In this document: positions 58,384-64,000 of the stretch, one piece after another
How positions within the stretch are numbered: the stretch's first letter is position 1
Layout: every line of letters begins with the position of its first letter
Origin: Paenactinomyces guangxiensis
GTDB taxonomy: Bacteria > Bacillota > Bacilli > Thermoactinomycetales > Thermoactinomycetaceae
Assembly (NCBI RefSeq): GCF_016055185.1
Contig: NZ_JAECVR010000001.1
Span: 136,345 to 200,344, forward strand
Reading direction: 5' to 3'
DNA: 64,000 nt
The notes under the pieces: model-generated
Told to the model about the DNA's origin: nothing
Databases searched by the model: none
What the model saw: only the letters and a program-made list of their open reading frames with translations
Position numbers and translations under genes: made by a program

Positions 58384-58707
58384 ATTATTTGCACCACCCT
58401 TTTTTTAAACCACCATATCTGATACCGGCACCAATACCAATGAAAACCACTTGGATTGTTTTTCTATAATATTATATTTATTAATTGTAAACTATTGTTT
58501 GTATTATTTGTATATTAAACTTTCGATTTTAATAAAAAGATACTATTCCGTATATATTGATAAAAAGATCCTACGCAGCTCAGACATTTTAAGAATTTCA
58601 TATAAATAATAGAACCTATCATTTGTGTTTTAGAACACATCCTAGTTTCAAATAAAATAATATTCTATAAGTGTAGTAAAATCAGACTAATATGGAGGGA
58701 GAAAAAT
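58384..58707. other. AT-rich intergenic region upstream of the SH3b exoprotein locus
   Basis: 324 bases of very AT-rich DNA between divergent genes. It holds the promoters of the dehydratase gene and the CHAP gene; a clear sigma-A box pair was not found. The 16-bp palindrome at 58624-58639 is its most striking element. A GGAGGGAG ribosome site precedes the CHAP start. Confidence 0.5.
58624..58639 (+). promoter_or_regulatory. Crp/Fnr-type palindrome upstream of the CHAP gene
   Basis: TGTGTTTTAGAACACA is a perfect 6-N4-6 palindrome with TGTG-N8-CACA spacing, the geometry of Crp/Fnr operators. It lies 69-84 bases before the CHAP start codon. A Crp/Fnr-family gene closes the same locus at 62296-62898. 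Confidence 0.5.
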
Positions 58708-59514
58708 ATGTTTAAGAAGTTCAAGCTGGTTCTGCTAGCTGGTGCTACTATATGCACCATGCTTTCCCTATCGCTCTCGCCAACTACACATGCAGAAGCA
58801 AAGAGTACAGCCGCTCAGCCATCTGAATCCGTAACAATCAATGCAGTGATTGGTGATGACTATCCTTACAAAAATGATAGTTGGAACTCAGCGGACCCCT
58901 GGGGTTTTTACAAACGCAACTGTACTTCCTTTGTAGCTCATCGCATGAACAATAACCATAAGTTTAAATTTACCAACTATATGAATGGCGGACACTGGGG
59001 TAACGCCAATAACTGGGATAACAATGCAAGAGCACTTGGTTACACAGTGAACAAAACACCTAAAGTGGGAGCCATTGCTCAATGGAACAGTGGATCATAT
59101 GGACATGTCGCTTATGTAGCTGAAGTAAGAAACAATGGTACAGAAGTTGTGATCGAAGAGTACAACTGGGCTACTAAATATGGATATGGTAAGCGCACTC
59201 TCTCTACCTCTAGTGTTGAGAACTTTATCCATGTGCTTCCCGGCTCTTCAGATGAAATCACTGGTACTGTCCATACAGATAACGGGCTGCCTGTAAATGT
59301 AAGATCAGGTCCAGGCACGTCTTACAGCATAGTAGGCAAAAAGTATGATGGAGACGTTGTAACCATTGAGTGCCAAATTAGAGGGGAAACGGTAACAGGT
59401 AAATATGGTACAAGCGATCTCTGGAATCGAATCGGCACAGGCCAATATATCTCCGATACTTACGTGTATACAGGTTCGGATGGTCAAGTTGCCCCTACTT
59501 GCCCCTCCCCTTAA
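58708..59514 (+). CDS. Secreted CHAP-domain peptidoglycan hydrolase with SH3b domain
   Basis: A 268-residue exoprotein. Signal peptide 1-~29 (FKLVLLAGATICTMLSLSL, cleavage near THAEA). CHAP domain ~50-178 with Cys72 in RNCTSFVAHRM and His133 in SGSYGHVAYVAEV, plus VIEEYNWATK; these fit a cysteine amidase/endopeptidase of peptidoglycan. An SH3b domain fills 184-268 (VNVRSGPGTSYSIVGKKYDG) with two cysteines that could form a disulfide. First of three tandem exoproteins sharing this domain. RBS GGAGGGAG. Confidence 0.88.
   Translation: MFKKFKLVLLAGATICTMLSLSLSPTTHAEAKSTAAQPSESVTINAVIGDDYPYKNDSWNSADPWGFYKRNCTSFVAHRMNNNHKFKFTNYMNGGHWGNANNWDNNARALGYTVNKTPKVGAIAQWNSGSYGHVAYVAEVRNNGTEVVIEEYNWATKYGYGKRTLSTSSVENFIHVLPGSSDEITGTVHTDNGLPVNVRSGPGTSYSIVGKKYDGDVVTIECQIRGETVTGKYGTSDLWNRIGTGQYISDTYVYTGSDGQVAPTCPSP
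59308..59420 (+). repeat. Near-identical SH3b coding repeat, copy in the CHAP gene
   Basis: 113 bases matching 61905-62017 with a single mismatch (an 83-base run, 59338-59420, is identical). The flanking SH3b sequence is less conserved at DNA level. Confidence 0.85.
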
Positions 59515-59548
59515 GGCTAAATCTAAAATCTACTAATTCCATATCTTG

Positions 59549-59577
59549 ATGACGATAGAGGTCTTCTCTATCGTCAT
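59549..59577. terminator. Hairpin between the first and second SH3b genes
   Basis: A perfect 12-bp stem (59549-59560 with 59566-59577) with a 5-base loop, followed by TATCATT rather than a T run. It may attenuate rather than end transcription. Confidence 0.5.
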
Positions 59578-59627
59578 TATCATTCTCGAATTATTGCAAA
59601 AGTTTAGAAAGACTGGAGAGGATATTA

Positions 59628-60806
59628 GTGAAGATTTCTAAGAAACCGATTCTATTATTATCCTGCATTCTTATGTTCAGCTTTGCTTTGAGTCCATCCG
59701 CTTATGCAGCAAGCGTCTACACGGAGTTTTTTGGGATCTTTGAGAAGGGTCCAGCTATGCCTCTTTATTCTGATTCCAATTCTGAATGGGTTCCACAAGG
59801 ACTTGCTTATGTGAAAGAGAAGAATTGGATTCTAATATCCTACTACTGGTACACCAGCAATCAAAAGGCCAGTACTATCGCTGTGGTTGATGCTGCTACC
59901 AGGCAATATGTGAAACAAGTTTACTTATATGAGAGCACAAGCAACCCACAAATGGGACATGTAGGAGGTCTGGCAGTCAGTCAAAACAATTTGTGGGTAG
60001 CCTCTGAAGAAAGCGGTAATAGCTACAATCTCTTGCAAGTTAAATTAGACGATCTCATCAACACTCCTGATCAAGGAAAATTAATTGCGGCCAAACGCTA
60101 CTCCTTAAGTCACGACGCTTCCTATGCAAGTTATTATAATGGAGTTCTTTGGGTGGGTGACTATACGCATGGTTCATCCGGTTTATGTTCCCCCACTTCA
60201 GGAGGAAAAGTATACGGATACACATTGAACAGCAGTGACGAACTCTCTTCCACCTCTCCCTCACAAACATGGAATACACCGGACCGCATTCAAGGTATGG
60301 CTATGACTGCTGATCGCGTGATCTACAGTCAATCCTGTGGTCGTACTAATGACAGCAAATTAATTACGTATACCAAAGGTACAAATGGAACCCAAGTAGA
60401 CAGCATGGTGGCGCCACCGATGAGTGAAGGATTAGCCATTATTAATAATTCCCTCTATGTCAGCTTTGAATCCGGGGCCAAACCCTACCTTTCAGGAGGG
60501 AAATATCCACTTTACCATCTATACTATAGCCCATTAGGCAGCTTTATAAATAGAGTAACCGGGGTCGTAAATACAAGCGGAATAAATTTAAATGTTAGAT
60601 CAGGCCCAGGCACCAGCTACAGTATTGTAGATCAGGTAGCTGACGGAACCAAGGTAACGATTAGATGTCAGATCAAAGGGGAGACCGTAACGGGTACATA
60701 TGGTACCAGCAATTTATGGGATCAAATTGGGGAAGGCAAGTATGTTTCCGATACTTACGTGTATACAGGTTCAGATGGTCAAGTTGCGCCAACATGCGCG
60801 CCTTAA
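59628..60806 (+). CDS. Secreted probable beta-propeller protein with SH3b domain
   Basis: A 392-residue exoprotein starting with GTG (RBS GGAGAGGA). Signal peptide 1-27 (LSCILMFSFALSPSAYA). Residues ~40-305 show repeated blade-like strands: VPQGLAYVKEKNWILISYYW (56-74), GGLAVSQNNLWVASE (113-127), NGVLWVGDYT (171-180), QGMAMTADRVIYSQS (222-236), EGLAIINNSLYVSFESG (267-283). This suggests a beta-propeller, perhaps a carbohydrate-binding or lyase-like protein; no catalytic motif is recognised. SH3b at 308-392 is a diverged copy of that in the neighbours, with both cysteines. Confidence 0.75.
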   Translation: MKISKKPILLLSCILMFSFALSPSAYAASVYTEFFGIFEKGPAMPLYSDSNSEWVPQGLAYVKEKNWILISYYWYTSNQKASTIAVVDAATRQYVKQVYLYESTSNPQMGHVGGLAVSQNNLWVASEESGNSYNLLQVKLDDLINTPDQGKLIAAKRYSLSHDASYASYYNGVLWVGDYTHGSSGLCSPTSGGKVYGYTLNSSDELSSTSPSQTWNTPDRIQGMAMTADRVIYSQSCGRTNDSKLITYTKGTNGTQVDSMVAPPMSEGLAIINNSLYVSFESGAKPYLSGGKYPLYHLYYSPLGSFINRVTGVVNTSGINLNVRSGPGTSYSIVDQVADGTKVTIRCQIKGETVTGTYGTSNLWDQIGEGKYVSDTYVYTGSDGQVAPTCAP

Positions 60807-60845
60807 TCTACAATCATATAAGCTTTTATACAAGGGGGATTAAAA

Positions 60846-62108
60846 GTGATGTATCTACGTAAAGGGCTGCATCCATTTTGGCTTCTTGCTTTGGTAGTAG
60901 CTTTGCTGGTCAGTACGATCTATCCATTACAGCAAACTCAAGCTTATGAGGCATCTTCGACCTCAAAAACCGATCCTTGGACTCAGAAATCCGTTCTTCA
61001 TTACCTGCTGTTTACCAAGGATACAAACGTTGAACAAGCTGTTGCACAAATGAAAAAAGAGCTTGCTCTCACTGATTCTGAAATGAATCAGCTCGCCCAA
61101 ATCGCAGCAGACGAATTCATCTATTTAAGAGAACTAAAAAAAGAGTCAGATCAATTTGTTTTAGATGAAAAGCTATCAAAGGAAGAGAAAATACAAAAGA
61201 TTAAAGAAACAGGCTATACCCGGAAACATGATCAAGCGCTTACAAATACTGATCAAAAGGTACGTCAAGTGTTAAAGGGTCGCTATTCTAAATTCCGCCA
61301 GTATATCAAAGCTTGGTGGGCAAAAGAGAGTACTATGCGAATAACAGAGTTTAAAACGGAAGCAGCTGCTAATAATATCCGTGTTTTTGCTACACAATAT
61401 AATCCCAATCAAGCAGGCGCCTTAGAAGTAGCTCTGCCAGATAAATATCTCAAATTTGCTAATTTAGGCTGGCAAACGTCTCCACCATATAACAATCCAC
61501 CATACACGGTTGATATTACACGGATATCAACTGGTAAATCCATCACTGATGTTCATGTAGATGAAGTAGGTCCTTGGAATCAAGATGATAACTACTGGGA
61601 CCCGGATTCTGAACGCCGCATCTATTCTAAATTATGTTGTACTTCCCAAAAGTTAGATCTGGGAGTACCAGAGTCTTATGCAGCATATTATAGCAATTAC
61701 AACAACGGAAAAGATCAGTTTGATCGAAACGTTGCTAACCCTGCCGGAATTGATCTTACTCCGGAAGTAGCGAAACGACTAGGCTTAGCTTCTTTACAAA
61801 ATGACTGGGTCACCATTACCACTGATGACTTAGATCCGAGTGGAAATGGAACGATTACAGGTACTGTACACACAGACAACGGTCTTCCCGTGAATGTAAG
61901 ATCCGGTCCAGGCACGTCTTACAGCATAGTAGGTAAAAAGTATGATGGAGACGTTGTAACCATTGAGTGCCAAATTAGAGGGGAAACGGTAACAGGTAAA
62001 TATGGTACAAGCGATCTTTGGGATCGAATCGGCACAGGCCAATACATCTCCGATACTTACGTGTATACAGGTTCGGATGGGCAGGTTGCTCCAACTTGTT
62101 CACCTTAA
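60846..62108 (+). CDS. Secreted protein with probable RlpA-like barrel and SH3b domain
   Basis: A 420-residue exoprotein; signal peptide 1-~34 (FWLLALVVALLVSTIYPLQQ). Residues ~45-165 are helical and charged. Residues ~180-325 look like an RlpA/expansin-type double-psi beta-barrel with an insert: VDITRISTGKSITDVHVDEV, GPWNQDDNYWDPDSERR, then NPAGIDLTPEVAKRLGL and NDWVTITT, mirroring the V-x-D-x-G-P ... I-D-L-S ... L-G-x order of RlpA. SH3b 335-420. The start may be GTG 60846 or ATG 60849, RBS AGGGGG. Could be a glycan strand cleaving enzyme; function is inferred. Confidence 0.75.
   Translation: MMYLRKGLHPFWLLALVVALLVSTIYPLQQTQAYEASSTSKTDPWTQKSVLHYLLFTKDTNVEQAVAQMKKELALTDSEMNQLAQIAADEFIYLRELKKESDQFVLDEKLSKEEKIQKIKETGYTRKHDQALTNTDQKVRQVLKGRYSKFRQYIKAWWAKESTMRITEFKTEAAANNIRVFATQYNPNQAGALEVALPDKYLKFANLGWQTSPPYNNPPYTVDITRISTGKSITDVHVDEVGPWNQDDNYWDPDSERRIYSKLCCTSQKLDLGVPESYAAYYSNYNNGKDQFDRNVANPAGIDLTPEVAKRLGLASLQNDWVTITTDDLDPSGNGTITGTVHTDNGLPVNVRSGPGTSYSIVGKKYDGDVVTIECQIRGETVTGKYGTSDLWDRIGTGQYISDTYVYTGSDGQVAPTCSP
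61905..62017 (+). repeat. Near-identical SH3b coding repeat, copy in the third exoprotein gene
   Basis: Partner of 59308-59420; 112 of 113 bases agree by direct reading. The copy in the middle gene (about 60597-60720) is clearly diverged. Confidence 0.85.
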
Positions 62109-62128
62109 TATGATCCAAAGGTAGATTG

Positions 62129-62240
62129 TTGACAATATAATTTATATTTTGAATACAATGGGGCTATTGTAAAAAATCCATCTCGGTTGAGTGAGCGGGT
62201 TCTCACCTCTCATTCTGTGCTGGAGATGGATTTTTTGTTT
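62129..62240 (+). ncRNA. Candidate small RNA or isolated terminator hairpin
   Basis: TTGACA (62129-62134) and TACAAT (62154-62159, 19-base spacer, long) precede a compact hairpin: outer stem 62171-62184 with 62223-62236 (14 bp, perfect, A6/T6 ends) and an inner GAGTGAG/CTCACCTC arm, ending in a T-rich run. This is either the terminator of the third SH3b gene with a large structured loop, or a ~75 nt RNA. Confidence 0.4.
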
Positions 62241-62255
62241 TTTTATCAAGTAGAC

Positions 62256-62276
62256 AAAAAACCCGGCGAACCGGGT
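62256..62276 (-). terminator. Terminator of the Crp/Fnr gene
   Basis: ACCCGG-TTCG-CCGGGT followed by five T on the minus strand, 20 bases past the stop codon. Confidence 0.85.
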
Positions 62277-62295
62277 GTTTACGTGATATTCGATG

Positions 62296-62898
62296 TTATC
62301 CAGATACCATCACATCGGACAATTGGAGGTAGCGCTTCCCCCGTATGTATAGATATTTGACTTTCTTTTCTTTTTCCAATTGCTTAATATGCCTTGTAAT
62401 CGTAGCTCTTGTAGATAAGATTGCACAGGCAATCTCCTCATGAGTAATAGGTACAGTTAAGACTACATCATCATTTTTACTCTTCTTACTATATTGTTTA
62501 GACAGGTAGATTAATAGATTAATCAAACGATCTTTCACATACTTTAACCTCTGAATAGAGGTGAGCTCTTGAGAACGAGCAGAAAAATCTCTTAATTTCT
62601 GTAATATCTCTAAAGTAAGTTTTTGTTGATGAATTTGCTCCCAGTCTAGCATACAGATCTCTGCATGTTCATTGGTACGGAATTCATAAACATTAAATTG
62701 ACAAGCAGCAACTTCTACAACATGCCCCTCTTTTAAAATGTCGATTAATACTTGACTCCCGTCAGATAAAAGCTCCCATAGATAAACGATCCCTTCTTTT
62801 ACAATATAGACTTTATCATGATGCAGAGAGATAATTTCTCCTGATCGGAGAAGCTTGCTATGAAAACAATGAATTTGATTAAAAAGCTGTTGATTCAT
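62296..62898 (-). CDS. Crp/Fnr family transcriptional regulator
   Basis: A 200-residue regulator with an N-terminal cyclic-nucleotide-binding-like jelly roll (GEIISLHHDKVYIVKEGIVY, GSQVLIDILKEGHVVEVA), a dimerisation helix (QELTSIQRLKYVKDRLINLL) and a C-terminal winged helix (ITHEEIACAILSTRATITRH, then KVKYLYIRGKRYLQL). No iron-sulfur cysteine cluster of Fnr type is present, and the effector is unknown. Start at 62898 behind GGAGGAATAAC. It is adjacent to and convergent with the SH3b locus. Confidence 0.88.
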   Translation of the reverse strand: MNQQLFNQIHCFHSKLLRSGEIISLHHDKVYIVKEGIVYLWELLSDGSQVLIDILKEGHVVEVAACQFNVYEFRTNEHAEICMLDWEQIHQQKLTLEILQKLRDFSARSQELTSIQRLKYVKDRLINLLIYLSKQYSKKSKNDDVVLTVPITHEEIACAILSTRATITRHIKQLEKEKKVKYLYIRGKRYLQLSDVMVSG

Positions 62899-63211
62899 TG
62901 TTATTCCTCCATCATTCAATCCCACTCTGATACACTTCTTGAACCCATTGAAACAGACATATTAAAGAAGAAGGATCGTGCCGTGGAGGCGCGTGACTAT
63001 AAAAGAAAGGAATTGGTCTTGTTTGTACCTTCCTTTCCGATTAAACGTACATTAAAAATTTTGAAGCAAATCCATTTAATCCTGCATCGCAAGTCTACTG
63101 TGAAAACGTTTGCGAATCAACATGATGAAAAATCTGCCAACGCCTGCAACTCTGAAAATAACAACATGGGATTTGCCCAATATTCAAACAAAAGATGACT
63201 AAAATAATGGC

Positions 63212-63460
63212 ATAATCATACGTACATCATATGTAGATGGATGGGAGGGTCAGACTCCCAAGATAAGCTTATGTTACTACATCCAAACATGAACCACCTA
63301 CCTTAAATCGTTGAGAAACAGCTCCTTCACGGGGGGCTCTGAGCTTGAGACAAGTTCAGGAAACTTTACACCGATTCTTAGGGGAAGTCTCCGTAAGGCT
63401 AACCTAGCCGAACATATGACCCCCTCCTTAGGCCATATCGATCTGTATGTGGCCCCAACT
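63212..63460 (+). ncRNA. Candidate long-hairpin structured RNA, possibly 6S-like
   Basis: The ends pair over long range: CATATGTAGATGGAT (from about 63228) with ATCGATCTGTATGTG (to about 63452) has 14 of 15 positions paired counting G-U; inside it GGAGGGTCA pairs with TGACCCCCTCC, TATGTT with AACATA, and AATCG with CGATT. Total ~240 nt in one irregular hairpin, the overall form of 6S RNA. A possible promoter TTGCCC-N18-TAAAAT (63176-63205) fits the plus strand. The orientation and identity are not proven. Confidence 0.35.
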
Positions 63461-63648
63461 GTTATAAACTGTCTTATTTATATTTTATAAATAGATTGTT
63501 TCAGGAAAATAAACACTTGTTTCTAAATTGTAAATTCAAAGAGAGAACGAGAATTCGAAGACCTTATATCTATTTAGATCAACTTATTAATTTAAATAAA
63601 AGCCATCGATCAATCGAACAGTGAATTTTAAACGTAAAACAAAAATAA

Positions 63649-63685
63649 ATAAGACTGTTAACCGAAATACAGTTAACAGTCTTAT
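63649..63685. terminator. Bidirectional terminator after mtaB
   Basis: A perfect 14-bp stem ATAAGACTGTTAAC/GTTAACAGTCTTAT (63649-63662 with 63672-63685), T-rich on both outer sides. Confidence 0.85.
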
Positions 63686-63701
63686 TTTATCATAATCGCC
63701 A

Positions 63702-64000
63702 TTACACGGCAGCGGGGCTCGGAACATCATCAATCACGCGGACAAAGGTGCCCCGGCAATACTCGGAACCTGCTTTGTCAATGCGAACACGGCATACTTT
63801 ACCAACCAGCTCTTCATTGGCAGGGAAGATCACTTGCAGGTAATTGTCAGAGTAACCCATGTACAATCCGCTCTGCGGGTCTTCTTTGTACGGACGCTCA
63901 GGAATCACTTCCAGAACATCACCGACAAACTTCTCAGCATACTGATAGGACAAATGATTAGAAAGTTCAATCATGCGCTTGACCCTTTCATGTTTCACTT
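63702..64000 (-). CDS. mtaB: tRNA t6A37 methylthiotransferase, C-terminal part
   Basis: The last ~98 residues of MtaB (YqeV), the radical-SAM enzyme that converts t6A to ms2t6A at position 37 of tRNA. What is visible is the helix RVKRMIELSNHLSYQYAEKF and the TRAM domain (FVGDVLEVIPE, YMGYSDNYLQVIFPA, VCRVRIDKAGSEYCRGTFV). The catalytic part is beyond the window. mtaB upstream of yqeW and rpsU is the Bacillus order, here with about 11 kb inserted. Confidence 0.85.
   Translation of the reverse strand, partial: VKHERVKRMIELSNHLSYQYAEKFVGDVLEVIPERPYKEDPQSGLYMGYSDNYLQVIFPANEELVGKVCRVRIDKAGSEYCRGTFVRVIDDVPSPAAV

Larger units (their letters stand above)
62899..63701. other. Intergenic region between the Crp/Fnr gene and mtaB
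   Basis: About 800 bases without a convincing gene. Left part (to ~63200) should hold the Crp/Fnr gene promoter. The middle (63212-63460) is strongly self-complementary. The right part (63461-63640) is AT-rich, then the mtaB terminator. Confidence 0.5.

Noticed and set aside
62860-63198. 112-codon plus-strand open frame over the Crp/Fnr promoter
   Set aside because: It overlaps the 5' end of the Crp/Fnr gene, has no good RBS, and its sequence lacks protein-like pattern; the region is more likely promoter DNA.
63320-63440. Resemblance to TPP, c-di-AMP (ydaO) or cobalamin riboswitch motifs
   Set aside because: Only short pieces agree; the invariant blocks of each class are missing and no matching gene lies downstream.

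Overview
The window is a 64 kb stretch of an endospore-forming, aerobic Bacillales genome. Its core is the conserved Bacillus block yqeV(mtaB)-yqeW-rpsU-yqeY-nfeD-floA-yqfC-yqfD-phoH-pgpH-ybeY-dgkA-cdd-era-yqzL-recO-glyQS-ccpN-yqfL-dnaG-sigA-trmK-yqfO, read here right to left on the minus strand. An alpha/beta-type spore protein gene with a sigma-G-like promoter and the yqfC/yqfD sporulation genes support a spore former. The gene mix (short ProRS, ppdK beside yqfL, a class-A-looking RNase P RNA) would fit the Thermoactinomycetaceae, but that placement is an inference.

Layout. 1-6 kb: a [2Fe-2S] ferredoxin cut by the window edge, DedA protein, isochorismatase-like hydrolase, M42 aminopeptidase, a secreted subtilisin (plus strand) and a ClpP. 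6-8 kb: an autoregulated-looking HTH repressor with a small unknown partner, then a decayed tnpB of an IS200/IS605-type element. 8-11.4 kb: a LacI-family regulator followed by a PfkB sugar kinase and the ribulose-monophosphate pair hxlA-hxlB, with matching operator-like sites before the regulator and before the kinase. 11.6-15.6 kb: qoxABCD quinol oxidase (plus). 16.2-16.6 kb: rnpB. 16.7-25 kb: yqfO, trmK, then accessory genes (M1 peptidase, hppD, GNAT, acyl-CoA synthetase, acyl-CoA dehydrogenase with a cre site). 25-33 kb: rpoD, dnaG, ppdK, yqfL, ccpN; the last three form a gluconeogenesis control set. 33-35 kb: a small IS200/IS605-like palindromic element, a TIM-barrel protein and a GNAT. 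35-50 kb: the housekeeping/sporulation cluster, with a glycine T-box ahead of glyQS. 50-57 kb: hit, an unknown acidic gene, yqeW, deoC, NUDIX, proS, and a divergent gbsR-opuD osmoprotectant pair. 57-64 kb: a threonine/serine dehydratase, three tandem secreted proteins sharing a C-terminal SH3b domain, a Crp/Fnr regulator, an unassigned structured intergenic region, and the 3' end of mtaB.

The parts least explained by ordinary housekeeping are the three-gene SH3b exoprotein locus (a CHAP protein, a probable beta-propeller, and a protein with a likely RlpA-like barrel) with a Crp-like palindrome upstream; the long self-complementary region at 63.2-63.46 kb, which may be a 6S-like RNA; the class A-like RNase P RNA; the kinase-hxlA-hxlB operon; and ccpN, which has no ATG, GTG or TTG start in frame. 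I saw no CRISPR array, tRNA or rRNA gene. All identifications are by eye from the sequence; no searches were run.
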